Assembly: GCF_014205015.1 (NCBI RefSeq)
Contig: NZ_JACHMO010000001.1
Coordinates: 5,084,001 to 5,148,000, forward strand
DNA: 64,000 nt
Direction of reading: 5' to 3'
Origin: Saccharothrix ecbatanensis
GTDB taxonomy: Bacteria; Actinomycetota; Actinomycetes; Mycobacteriales; Pseudonocardiaceae
The notes below the pieces were generated by a model. It ran no database searches. It had not been told where the DNA came from and saw only the letters and a program-made list of their open reading frames with translations. Below are positions 1-7,960 of the stretch, in pieces (within the stretch, counting starts at the first letter, position 1; every line of letters starts with the position of its first letter). Position numbers and translations under genes: made by a program.

Positions 1-1
1 G

Positions 2-1573
2 TCGTGGGAAGACCAACCGTTCGGGTCGCTGGCGCCGCTGCCCACTGGTGGTCGGCCGGTGACCGAGTGGGAAAACCGGGACGAGGCGCTGCTGAGCGTG
101 GTCGAGGGTGTGCGGTTCGCGTCCTTGGAGCTGCGCGGTGGCCCGCCGATGCCCATCGACACCAAGGCGTCGGAGCGTCGGAGCCTGGGTGAGGTGTTCA
201 CGGTGGCGGGCGTGCCGACGGTGACGTTCGTGGAGCCGGAGGACTTCGCCGAGTTCCGGATGGCGTTGCGCCAGCCGGGCTTGGGCATCGTGCTGGAAGG
301 GCCGTCCGGCATCGGGAAGACGACGTTGCTGCGTAACGCGGTCGCCCTCGACGCCGAGCGATTAGGCCAGGTCAGGGTGTTGAGCGCGCGCAACCCGGCC
401 GACCTGCCCGCCATCACCGCGTTACCCGAGAAGCACGAGGGCATGGTCGCGGTGGACGACTTCCAGCGGCTGTACGTCGACCTCCAGAACCGGCTGGCCG
501 ACTACCTGAAGTTGTTGGCGGACAACGGTTCGCGCGCCAAGAGGCTGGTCCTGCTCGGCATCCCGGGCACCGCGCGCAGCCTGGTGTCGGTCGGCACGGA
601 CGTCGCCACCCGTATCCGCGTGTTCCGGCTCGGCGCGGCGGTGGAAGGGCTGGTCATGCGGATGATCGAGCAAGGCGAGAACGCGCTGAACATCGCGTTC
701 GACCGCAAGGCCGAGATCTCCCGCACCTCGGCGGGCAGCCTGCTCACCGCGCAGATGCTGTGCTGGCAGATCGCGGTCACGGCGGGGGTCGAGCAGACCG
801 AACCGAACCGCAAATCAGTGCGCACCGACCTCGCGCACGCCCGCGCCAAGGTGACCGAACGGCTGAAGCTCAAGTACCACGACGTGGTCGCCGACTTCAT
901 CACGCGCGACCGGCCGGACGAGGCGGTGTGCGTCGACCTGCTGCTCGACCTGGCCAGGGCCGAGGACGGGATCGTCAAGCTGACCGGGCAGCGGGCCGAG
1001 CTGTTCACCGGCCTGCGCGGCGACCACCTGTTCCACGACCCGCGCGGACAGCGGCTGGTCGTGGACGATCCGCAGTTCCGGTTCTACCTGAAGCAGCTGC
1101 ACCGCGACGACCTGCTCGACCTCGCGGGCAAGCGGCTGCCGATCCCGCGCGACCAGGTGTTCGTCTGCTACAGCCACCAGGACGTGCACTGGCTGACCAG
1201 GCTCCAGGTGCACCTGAAACCGCTGCAACTGGACGTGTGGTCCGACCGCCGGATCGAGTTGGGCGACGACTGGCAGCGCGAGATCACCCAGGCGCTGGCC
1301 CGCGCCAAAGCGGCGTTGGTGCTGGTCAGCGCCGACGCGCTGGCCTCGGACTACATCAACTCCGAGGAACTGCCGCACCTGCTGGCCGCCGCCGAGGACG
1401 GCGGGTGCCGGATCATCCCGGTCCTGGTCGGACCGAGCCTGTTCCACGACACGCCGGCGCTCAACCGGTTCCAGGGTGTGCCCGCGAAGTCCACGTTGAG
1501 CGAGCTGCCGAACCACGACGGTGAGCGGGTGCTCGCCGACCTGGCGGCCAAGCTCTCGAAGCTCTTCGCGTGA
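2..1573 (+). CDS. TIR-ATPase-TIR protein, 5' end outside the window
   Basis: The reading frame is open from base 2, so the start lies upstream of the window. The GTG at 59 falls inside a conserved motif and is unlikely to be the start. The first residues (PLPTGGRPVTEWENRDEA, then VVEGVR) look like the C-terminal end of a bacterial TIR domain. Counting from the GTG at 59, a P-loop NTPase follows with Walker A GPSGIGKTT (about 81-89) and a Walker B-like MVAVDDF (about 129-135). A helical region comes next. A second TIR domain (about 365-497) opens with QVFVCYSH and carries SEELPHLL, where the NADase-type glutamate would lie. TIR domains with STAND-like ATPases in bacteria commonly act as NAD-consuming or signalling modules in anti-phage defence. 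That role is inferred here. The next gene is convergent, 7 bp away. Confidence 0.82.
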   Translation, partial: SWEDQPFGSLAPLPTGGRPVTEWENRDEALLSVVEGVRFASLELRGGPPMPIDTKASERRSLGEVFTVAGVPTVTFVEPEDFAEFRMALRQPGLGIVLEGPSGIGKTTLLRNAVALDAERLGQVRVLSARNPADLPAITALPEKHEGMVAVDDFQRLYVDLQNRLADYLKLLADNGSRAKRLVLLGIPGTARSLVSVGTDVATRIRVFRLGAAVEGLVMRMIEQGENALNIAFDRKAEISRTSAGSLLTAQMLCWQIAVTAGVEQTEPNRKSVRTDLAHARAKVTERLKLKYHDVVADFITRDRPDEAVCVDLLLDLARAEDGIVKLTGQRAELFTGLRGDHLFHDPRGQRLVVDDPQFRFYLKQLHRDDLLDLAGKRLPIPRDQVFVCYSHQDVHWLTRLQVHLKPLQLDVWSDRRIELGDDWQREITQALARAKAALVLVSADALASDYINSEELPHLLAAAEDGGCRIIPVLVGPSLFHDTPALNRFQGVPAKSTLSELPNHDGERVLADLAAKLSKLFA

Positions 1574-1580
1574 CCGGGCC

Positions 1581-1841
1581 TCAGGCCACGAGCACGGCCA
1601 TGCCGAGGGCTTCGGCCCCGGCGGCGGTGAGGCGGGCCGGTGCACGGTGACCGGGTGCGACAGGGGTCGCCGCTTCGATCAGGCCCGCGTGCACTAGAGA
1701 CCTGGCAGTGGTCGGGTCGCAGAACGGAAGACCGTCCACCCGCACGTCCGGCTCGGCGCTGCGGGTCAGGTCGACCCGGTTCGCGGCGGTCGCCCTGAGC
1801 AGGGCGACCTCGCGTCTGGACAATTCCTGCATCTCTTCCAT
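1581..1841 (-). CDS. small winged-helix-like hypothetical protein
   Basis: This 86-residue protein begins MEEMQELSRREVALLRA and has a central segment with CDPTTARSLVHAGLI. The pattern resembles a family of small actinobacterial proteins with a winged-helix-like fold in which a helix is followed by a 'hxLxxAGLI' recognition-like helix and a 'LTAAG' strand. I know no defined function for the family. Upstream purines lie close to both candidate methionines (codons 1 and 4), so the start is uncertain by a few residues. The longer upstream open frame is low-complexity and is not credible as coding. Its end is 7 bp from the end of the TIR gene. Confidence 0.5.
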   Translation of the reverse strand: MEEMQELSRREVALLRATAANRVDLTRSAEPDVRVDGLPFCDPTTARSLVHAGLIEAATPVAPGHRAPARLTAAGAEALGMAVLVA

Positions 1842-1921
1842 CTCCACACTGGGGCAAACGGACCAGCCGACGTTCCTGTTCACTTTTAGGACGTCCGTCC
1901 GCCTGCCCCCGTTCCGTTCAT

Positions 1922-2497
1922 TCAGCCCGCGACTCGCGCGCCACGTCGTTCCGCCGCTTCCAGCACCAGCCGCAGCCACACGGCGTCGTCGACCGTGCCT
2001 TCCAGCGCCACCCGCCGCAGCCGCAGCCACAACCCGGCCTCGGTCCACTCCTGGAACCGCCGGTGCACGGTCGGCACGGTCACGCCGAACGTCGGCGGCA
2101 GGTGCCGCCAAGCGCAACCACTCGTCAGCACGAACACGATCGCGGTGAAGAGCGCGCGGTCCGACACGCGGCCCCGTCCACCGCCCTGCCGGCGCACCTT
2201 CGCGGGCGGGATCAGCGGCTCCACCGCCGCCCACAGCGACGGCGGCACCAACCGCGCGGCGAGGTGCTCGATCACGTCCGCGTGCGGCGGTCGGGGCGGA
2301 GCTTCCGGCGCCCGGCGCACCCACGGCTCCTGCCGCTGGGCGTCACCGCGCTGGCGGGCGCGCAGCAACATGGCCAGGGCGGCATCGTCGGTGCGCCTGG
2401 GCGCGACCGCCGGGTGCGTGTGCTGCTGCACCTGGCGTGCGATCTCCGCGCCGACCGTTCGACCGAACGGCTGCGCTGGTCGTACGTAGTTGGTCAT
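1922..2497 (-). CDS. IS5-family transposase N-terminal domain with an unrelated N-terminal extension, no catalytic domain
   Basis: From about residue 86 the 191-residue product matches the N-terminal DNA-binding part of actinobacterial IS5-type transposases (DUF4096-like): LVPPSLWAAVEPLIPP, RRQGGGRGRVSDRALF, TSGCAWRHLPPTFGV and EWTEAGLW. It stops soon after this region, so the DDE catalytic domain is missing. The first 80 or so residues are not typical of such transposases. The ATG is preceded by a strong ribosome binding site (GGAGG, spacing about 6), and the frame is clean, so this may be a domesticated DNA-binding protein and not a plain wreck. No terminal inverted repeats are evident nearby. 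It could equally be an IS remnant. Confidence 0.6.
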   Translation of the reverse strand: MTNYVRPAQPFGRTVGAEIARQVQQHTHPAVAPRRTDDAALAMLLRARQRGDAQRQEPWVRRAPEAPPRPPHADVIEHLAARLVPPSLWAAVEPLIPPAKVRRQGGGRGRVSDRALFTAIVFVLTSGCAWRHLPPTFGVTVPTVHRRFQEWTEAGLWLRLRRVALEGTVDDAVWLRLVLEAAERRGARVAG

Positions 2498-2695
2498 GAG
2501 GTCCTCCGCCCAGGACTGTCGTGATGCCCATCACGCTAGGAACCCGGACGCCCCCTGGTAAGGGAACACGCGCCGAACGGGAGCGGTACAGCGTCACGCG
2601 GACACCATCGTTCCGCCGAACGGCTCCGGGGGAGCGACGAGCGGATGAACGGTCACTGCCTGAGAACGTCAACGCCCGGATATACGCTCGAAGGT
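2498..2695. other. intergenic, divergent promoter region
   Basis: About 200 bp between the transposase-like gene and the metallophosphoesterase. I see no gene in it and no clear repeat. It must hold the promoters of both divergent genes. An alternative ATG at 2645 in frame with the phosphoesterase lies here, but it would add a poorly conserved 17-residue tail. Confidence 0.4.
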
Positions 2696-3541
2696 GTGAC
2701 CACCCCGCCGCGGCTACTCGCAACCAGTGACCTGCACATCACCTACCAGCAGAACCGGGACTTCGTCGAAGCCATCCACCCGCACTCCCCCGACGACTGG
2801 TTAATCGTGGCGGGCGACGTCGGGGAGAAGTTCGACGACGTCGAATGGGCGTTGGGCACGCTGCGCCGACGGTTCGCCAAGGTGGTCTGGTCGCCGGGCA
2901 ACCACGAGCTGTGGACCACCAAGGACGACCCGGTGCAGGCGCGCGGCGAGGTGCGCTACAAGCAGCTGGTCGAGCTGTGCCGGAGCATCGACGTGCTCAC
3001 GCCCGAGGACCCGTTCGCCGTGTTCGAGGGCGCGGGCGGGCCGGTCGCGGTGGCCCCGCTGTTCACCCTCTACGACTACACGTTCCGGCCGCCGGGCACG
3101 ACGGACAAGGCGTCCGCGCTGAACGCAGCCCAGGACGCCGGTGTGATCTGCACGGACGAGTACTTCCTGCACCCGGACCCGTACCCGAGCCGTGAGGCGT
3201 GGTGCGTGGCGCGGGTCGAGGAGACCGAGCGGCGGTTGCTCGCTGTCGACGCTACGTTGCAGACCGTGCTGATCAATCACTGGCCACTCGTTCGGGACCC
3301 CACGTTCGTGCTGCGGTACCCCGAATTCGCGTTGTGGTGCGGCACCGAGCTGACGGCGGACTGGCACCTGAGGTTCCGGGCGGCGGCGATGGTCTACGGG
3401 CACCTCCACATCCCGCGCACGATCCGCAAGGACGGCGTCCGCTTCGACGAGGTGTCGCTCGGCTACCCGCGGGAGTGGCAGCCGCGCGGGTGGACCTCCG
3501 CGCCGCTCGTGGACGTGCTGCGTGAGGGGGACGCGCGATGA
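2696..3541 (+). CDS. calcineurin-like metallophosphoesterase
   Basis: The protein shows the ordered metal-binding motifs of the metallophosphoesterase superfamily: SDLHIT near the N terminus, AGDVGEK, SPGNHELW, INHWP and YGHLH. These bind two divalent metals that hydrolyse phosphate esters; the substrate is unknown. I prefer the GTG at 2696 because TTPPRLLATSDLHI follows at the usual distance from the first motif. An upstream ATG (2645) would add an unconserved leader. The gene overlaps the phosphopantetheinyl transferase by ATGA, so the two are translationally coupled. The same pairing (for example around SCO6673 in Streptomyces) is familiar to me, but the functional link is not established here. 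Confidence 0.88.
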   Translation: MTTPPRLLATSDLHITYQQNRDFVEAIHPHSPDDWLIVAGDVGEKFDDVEWALGTLRRRFAKVVWSPGNHELWTTKDDPVQARGEVRYKQLVELCRSIDVLTPEDPFAVFEGAGGPVAVAPLFTLYDYTFRPPGTTDKASALNAAQDAGVICTDEYFLHPDPYPSREAWCVARVEETERRLLAVDATLQTVLINHWPLVRDPTFVLRYPEFALWCGTELTADWHLRFRAAAMVYGHLHIPRTIRKDGVRFDEVSLGYPREWQPRGWTSAPLVDVLREGDAR

Positions 3542-4200
3542 TCATCGACCTGCTGCTGCCGCCGCCGGTGTCCGCGGTCGAGTCCTTCAGCGATCCCGAT
3601 GGGGTGGTGCTGTTCCCCGAGGAGGAGGAACTCATCGCCAAGTCGGTCGACAAGAGGCGCAAGGAGTTCACCACCGGCCGGCACTGCGCGCGCACGGCGT
3701 TGGGCGCGCTGGGGTTCCCGCCGGCGCCGGTGCTGCCGGGCCCGAAGCGCGAGCCGATCTGGCCGGAGGGCGTCGTCGGCAGCATCACGCACTGCACCGG
3801 CTACCGGGCGGCGGCCGTGGGGCGCACGGCCGACGTGTGGTCGATCGGGCTCGACGCCGAGCCGAACGAGCCGACGCCGGAAGGCGTGCTGGACGCCATC
3901 GCGGTGCCCGGCGAGCTGGCCCGGATGCCCGAGCTGAGGGCGTCGGGCGACAAGGTCGCGTGGGACCGGCTGCTGTTCAGCGCCAAGGAGACGGTCTACA
4001 AGGCGTGGTTCCCGCTGGCGCGGATGTGGCTGGGGTTCGAGGATGCCGAGGTGACCATCAACCCGGACGACGGCACGTTCACCGCGCGGATCCTCATCGA
4101 GCCGCCGGTGGTCGACGGAGTGGCGCTGGACGGGTTCACCGGTCGCTGGGTGGCGCGGGACGGGTTTGTGGTGACCGCGATCGCGGTACCCGCGCGCTGA
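3538..4200 (+). CDS. Sfp/EntD-type 4'-phosphopantetheinyl transferase
   Basis: Transfers the phosphopantetheine arm of CoA to a serine of carrier proteins, activating polyketide, nonribosomal peptide or fatty acid synthases. The 220-residue protein has the three family motifs: GSITHC (81-86), IGLDAEP with Mg-binding D106 and E108 (103-109), and FSAKETVYKAWFP with E151 and K155 (147-159). Length fits the EntD-like subgroup. The ATG overlaps the stop of the metallophosphoesterase. No PKS or NRPS genes lie in the window, so it probably serves megasynthases elsewhere, possibly broadly. Confidence 0.93.
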   Translation: MIIDLLLPPPVSAVESFSDPDGVVLFPEEEELIAKSVDKRRKEFTTGRHCARTALGALGFPPAPVLPGPKREPIWPEGVVGSITHCTGYRAAAVGRTADVWSIGLDAEPNEPTPEGVLDAIAVPGELARMPELRASGDKVAWDRLLFSAKETVYKAWFPLARMWLGFEDAEVTINPDDGTFTARILIEPPVVDGVALDGFTGRWVARDGFVVTAIAVPAR

Positions 4201-4221
4201 TCACGGCTGGAAGGCGGCGGC

Positions 4222-5700
4222 ATGGGTGACGAGGTCGGGCGACAGGAGTTCACCCGCGACGACCGGACGCGCTACCGCACGAAGGTGCGCCGCTGCCTGG
4301 ACGTGTTCGCCCGGATGCTGGAGGAGTCGCGGTTCGAGTTCGACCGGCCGACCACCGGGTTGGAGATCGAGCTCAACCTGGTGGACGACGCGGGCGACCC
4401 GGCGATGCGCAACGCGGAGGCGTTGGAGGCGATCTGCGACCCGGACTTCGTGACCGAGCTGGGCCAGTGGAACCTGGAGATCAACGTCGCGCCCCGGTTG
4501 CTGACCGCCGGCGGGATCACCGAGTTCGAGGACGTCGTGCGGACGTCCTTGAACGAGGCCGAGCACAAGGCGCGTGGCGTGGACGCGCACATGGTGATGA
4601 TCGGGATCCTGCCGACGTTGCAGCCGAAGCACCTGGCGGTGTCCGCGCTGTCCGGGAACCCGCGCTACGCGTTGCTGAACGAGCAGGTGCTGGCGGCCCG
4701 GGGCGAGGACCTGCACATCGCGATCAACGGGATCGAGCGGTTGCAGCTGACGGCCGATTCGATCGTTCCCGAGGCGGCCTGCACGAGCGTGCAGTTCCAC
4801 CTGCAGGTGTCGCCGGAGTCGTTCCCGGCCTACTGGAACGCGGCACAGGCGATCGCCGGGGTGCAGGTGGCGATCGGGGCCAACTCGCCGTTCCTGCTGG
4901 GCAAGGAGCTGTGGAGGGAGACCCGGATCGCGCTGTTCCAGCAGGCCACGGACACGCGCAGCGACGAGCTGAAGGAACAGGGCGTCCGGCCACGGGTGTG
5001 GTTCGGGGAGCGGTGGATCACGTCGATCTTCGACTTGTTCGAGGAGAACGTGCGGTACTTCCCGGCGTTGCTGCCGATCTGCGACGAAGAAGACCCGGTG
5101 CAGGTGATGGAGCGCGGTGACACGCCGTCGTTGGCGGAGCTGCGGTTGCACAACGGGACGATCTACCGGTGGAACCGGCCGGTGTACGACGTGGTGCGGG
5201 ACCAGCCGCACCTGCGGGTGGAGAACCGGACGTTGCCGGCCGGGCCGACGGTGGTCGACATGATGGCGAACGGGGCGTTCTACTACGGGCTGGTGCGGAT
5301 GCTGGCCGAGGACGAACGGCCGCTGTGGTCCCAGATGTCGTTCAGCGCGGCCGAGGACAACTTCGTCGCCGGCGCGCGGGCGGGGATCGACGCGCAGGTC
5401 TACTGGCCGGGGTTGGGCACGGTGCCGGCGGTGGAGTTGGTGCTGCGGCGGCTGCTGCCGTTGGCGCACGAGGGCTTGGTCCGGATGAAGGTGGACGCGG
5501 CCGAACGCGACCGGCTGCTCGGGGTGATCGAACAGCGGTGCCTGACCGGGATGAACGGCGCCACCTGGCAGGCCCGCACCTTCCACCGCCACTACGACCA
5601 CACGGCGTTGGACCGGCCGGAGGCGTTGCGGCGGATGCTGCGGACCTACCGGGACCTCATGCACACCAACGAACCCGTGCACACCTGGCCGGTGTCGTGA
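4222..5700 (+). CDS. glutamate-cysteine ligase family (GCS2) protein
   Basis: A 492-residue member of the GCS2 superfamily. Near the N terminus is GLEIELNLVD, the carboxylate motif for metal and ATP binding. Further on are ANSPFLLG, LWRETRIALF and GVRPRVWFGERWI, typical of this actinobacterial subfamily. The family ligates glutamate or a similar acid to an amine, for example to give gamma-glutamylcysteine. The actual substrates are not shown by sequence. A GGAAGG ribosome site lies 8 nt before the ATG. It starts 21 nt after the phosphopantetheinyl transferase stop and may be in the same transcript. No ergothioneine genes are adjacent, so I do not call it EgtA. Confidence 0.8.
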   Translation: MGDEVGRQEFTRDDRTRYRTKVRRCLDVFARMLEESRFEFDRPTTGLEIELNLVDDAGDPAMRNAEALEAICDPDFVTELGQWNLEINVAPRLLTAGGITEFEDVVRTSLNEAEHKARGVDAHMVMIGILPTLQPKHLAVSALSGNPRYALLNEQVLAARGEDLHIAINGIERLQLTADSIVPEAACTSVQFHLQVSPESFPAYWNAAQAIAGVQVAIGANSPFLLGKELWRETRIALFQQATDTRSDELKEQGVRPRVWFGERWITSIFDLFEENVRYFPALLPICDEEDPVQVMERGDTPSLAELRLHNGTIYRWNRPVYDVVRDQPHLRVENRTLPAGPTVVDMMANGAFYYGLVRMLAEDERPLWSQMSFSAAEDNFVAGARAGIDAQVYWPGLGTVPAVELVLRRLLPLAHEGLVRMKVDAAERDRLLGVIEQRCLTGMNGATWQARTFHRHYDHTALDRPEALRRMLRTYRDLMHTNEPVHTWPVS

Positions 5701-5727
5701 CCGTGCCCGCTTGGGCGCACGTGCTGG

Positions 5728-5925
5728 TCAGCGCGCCAGGCGACGCTCCTCGATCGCGGTGACGAGGCGGGCGAGCGTGCCCCTCGGCCAGGTCAGCACC
5801 GGCCCTTCGGGGTTCTTGCTGTCCCGGATGCCGAGGCGTCCGGCTGCGACGGCCACTTCCACGCACTCGTTCTGCGCGCCGCTGTAGCTGGACTTCCTGA
5901 ACTCGCCGAACCTGATCATGGTCAC
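5728..5925 (-). CDS. DUF397 domain protein
   Basis: A 65-residue protein with the DUF397 signature: FRKSSYSGAQNECVEVA, then GIRDSKNPEGPVL. In actinomycetes such genes usually follow an XRE regulator with a DUF5753 domain, as at whiJ-like loci, and are proposed to act with it as a toxin-antitoxin-like or developmental switch. Here the ATG overlaps the stop of the XRE gene (ATGA), so the pair is coupled. The specific target is unknown. Confidence 0.9.
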   Translation of the reverse strand: MTMIRFGEFRKSSYSGAQNECVEVAVAAGRLGIRDSKNPEGPVLTWPRGTLARLVTAIEERRLAR

Positions 5926-6779
5926 TCCATCTCCGTTGCCACCTCCCGCACCAGCGCGGCCGATTCATCGGTCGGCAATGCCACCGCGGTCAGGGCTGCG
6001 AACTCTGCCACGTAGTGCGTGACGGTCCCTTCATCCTCGATCCACCGACCTCCGCCGTGGTACTCCGAATAGACGCAATCGGGGTCGCTCGGGTCGGCGA
6101 AGCCGAGGATCGTGATGGCGCTGGTCATGACGCCGTACGCGCCGGACCGGTAGGGCAGCACCTGGACCGTGATGTTCGGCGCCTCCGCACTCTTCAGCAG
6201 ATGATGCAGCTGCTCGACCATGACCTCCGGCCCACCGACGACACGGCGAAGGGCTGCCTCGTCGATGATCGCGTGGAGGGTGAGCGGGTTGCCGTCGTCC
6301 ACGAGCCGCTGTTGCCTGGCCATGCGGGACGTCACCGACTTCTCCAAGACCCGCTTGCTCGTCTGGAAGCGCCGTTCGGCGACGTGGATCGCGGTGGCGT
6401 AGCGGGCGGTCTGGAGCAGGCCGGGAACGACGGTCTGCTGGAGCGTGCGCGCCGAGACCGCGTCGGCTTCCGAGCGCAGGAAAGCCCGGTACTTCGGGCT
6501 CATGTCCACCGTCTGCTCGACCCTCGTCCCTTCATCGACGGCGTCCTCCCACAGGGACTCCGCCGTCTTCCGCTGCTCCTCGCCGGCGTTGTAGAGCGCG
6601 AGGAGCACGGACAGCGTCGGGAAGTCCGGGCGGATGTGACCGTTCTCGATCTTGCTGACCGTCGCGGGCGACTTCCGCAGGATCCTGGACACGGACACAG
6701 GGTCTTGGGACGCCGCCTTGCGCAGCCCGGCCAGGTACTCGCCCAGCCGACGCTTGCGGCGGGTCTGCGTACTGGGCAC
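5922..6779 (-). CDS. XRE-family regulator with DUF5753 domain
   Basis: The N-terminal helix-turn-helix (LGEYLAGLRKAAS, VSRILRKSPATVSKIENG) is followed by a DUF5753 domain: YRAFLRSEADA, VVPGLLQTARYA and LPYRSGAYG. This is the partner-sensing or ligand-like half of WhiJ-type regulators. I chose the GTG at 6779 because a near-perfect GAGGAGGAA ribosome site lies just upstream. The longer ATG frame to 6860 has no such site. It is coupled to the DUF397 gene and is divergent from the zinc-finger gene. The 120 bp between them must carry both promoters. Confidence 0.9.
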   Translation of the reverse strand: MPSTQTRRKRRLGEYLAGLRKAASQDPVSVSRILRKSPATVSKIENGHIRPDFPTLSVLLALYNAGEEQRKTAESLWEDAVDEGTRVEQTVDMSPKYRAFLRSEADAVSARTLQQTVVPGLLQTARYATAIHVAERRFQTSKRVLEKSVTSRMARQQRLVDDGNPLTLHAIIDEAALRRVVGGPEVMVEQLHHLLKSAEAPNITVQVLPYRSGAYGVMTSAITILGFADPSDPDCVYSEYHGGGRWIEDEGTVTHYVAEFAALTAVALPTDESAALVREVATEME

Positions 6780-6903
6780 AGCGTTCCTCCTCGGTTCGAG
6801 ACGCCGCCGAGCGTATCGGAGAGGTGCGCTGTCCACGTTCACTCTATTAGGTAATACCAAGCGGGAAATGAACCGGATAACTTCGCTTGCGGAGGTGGTC
6901 CCC

Positions 6904-7212
6904 TTGCCCGATTTCCGATGGCTGCCGTACGAAGGCTCGCGTCACGCGATCCCTTACGCGCTGGTGCCCCGTGATGAAGGCCTGACCTTGTGCGGGGTGG
7001 AGGTCAGGGTGCCGCACGAGCCGCCGCCCAGGTCGCCCGACGGCTGCTGGCCCACGTGCCGGGCGTGCGACGTGGAGTGGCGCAAGTCCGAGGGCATCAG
7101 GGTCTTCCCGTGGCCGCGTGAGACCGGGGACAGCGAGCCGACCACCGTCCGCCGACGACTCCCCACCGCACCGATCCCCACCGCACCGACACGGAAGGCG
7201 ACGGCTCGATGA
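6904..7212 (+). CDS. small actinobacterial zinc-finger protein
   Basis: The product reads PDFRWLPYEGSRHAIPYAL, then TLCGVEV and CWPTCRACDVEWR. This matches small zinc-binding proteins found beside XRE regulators in actinomycetes: a WxPxxGxRHA start and a CGV...C-x2-C-x2-C cluster. The TTG at 6904 has a GGAGG site with 8 nt spacing and puts the conserved start at residue 2. An in-frame ATG at 6868 is the alternative. The gene overlaps the following XRE-like gene by ATGA. The function is not known; a regulatory partner is likely from context. The last 35 residues are threonine/proline/arginine-rich and probably disordered. Confidence 0.75.
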   Translation: MPDFRWLPYEGSRHAIPYALVPRDEGLTLCGVEVRVPHEPPPRSPDGCWPTCRACDVEWRKSEGIRVFPWPRETGDSEPTTVRRRLPTAPIPTAPTRKATAR

Positions 7213-7733
7213 AACCCCAGCCCACGCTCCAGGCCCGCCTGCTCGGCCACGAACTGCGCCGGATCCGTGAAGCGTCCGGCCTGACCGTGGCCGAGGTCGC
7301 CGCCCACACCGGCCAGTCGCCGGGCGACGTCCAGCGACTGGAAGACGGCGTCACCGACGCGCCCGAACCCGAACCGACCCTCTGGTGCCGCTGGGACACC
7401 ACCGCCACCAGCGTGATCAACGTGCTGTGCCGCCTCGCCGACCGCATCGACATCTACGCGCCCCTGGGCATCCACCCCGCCCTCGAACACCTCGACCCCG
7501 ACCGCTGCACCGCCTACGTCCTGACCGGCACCGCCGTCGACCGCACCGACGTCACCATCCGCCACATCACCCACGTCGCACACCCCGGCGCCGACCGCCC
7601 ACTCACCCGCTTCACCCTGCCCAACGGCCCCGCCGTCGTCCTCTACCCCTACCTCCACGGCGCGCAGTTCACCGAGGAACCAGCCCACCTCACGTCCGCC
7701 TACGCGCTCTTCGAACTGCTCTCGGTCACATGA
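7209..7733 (+). CDS. XRE-like helix-turn-helix protein
   Basis: Residues 9-48 form an XRE-type helix-turn-helix (ARLLGHELRRIREASGLTV, then SPGDVQRLEDG). The remainder resembles a shortened DUF5753-like C-terminal half, ending LTSAYALFELLSVT. With 174 residues it is much shorter than a typical WhiJ paralogue. It is translationally coupled to the zinc-finger gene. Together they look like a second small regulatory module beside the XRE-DUF397 pair. The ligand and regulon are unknown. Confidence 0.75.
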   Translation: MKPQPTLQARLLGHELRRIREASGLTVAEVAAHTGQSPGDVQRLEDGVTDAPEPEPTLWCRWDTTATSVINVLCRLADRIDIYAPLGIHPALEHLDPDRCTAYVLTGTAVDRTDVTIRHITHVAHPGADRPLTRFTLPNGPAVVLYPYLHGAQFTEEPAHLTSAYALFELLSVT

Positions 7734-7960
7734 CGGCGCAGCACATGCGGGAATCCGGGCTCCTGCGCCGCCGAGTCACCGGCCGCCGAGTCACCGGCCG
7801 CCGGCTCCACATGCTCACCGCTCCGCGCGGGTGCCGAACAGGTCCTGGCGGGCAGGACTGGGGAAACGTCGTTGCCCTCGACGGGAAGTTGGTGTTGTCG
7901 CCCCGGTCCAGGGCCGCGTTGGTCGACCGGCCGGGTCGCCCCGACCGGCCGACAGCGTGA
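7734..7960. repeat. intergenic with a short tandem duplication
   Basis: About 230 bp between convergent genes. Near 7768-7800 the 15-mer GCCGCCGAGTCACCG is repeated in tandem. I see no gene and no clean terminator stem here. Confidence 0.4.

Noticed and set aside
1842..2324. Extension of the small protein at 1581-1841 into a 247-residue frame
   Set aside because: The added part is Ala/Arg/Gly low complexity and overlaps the transposase-like gene in another frame.
4201..5682. 493-residue antisense frame over the glutamate-cysteine ligase gene
   Set aside because: Arg/His/Val-rich shadow with no recognisable domain.
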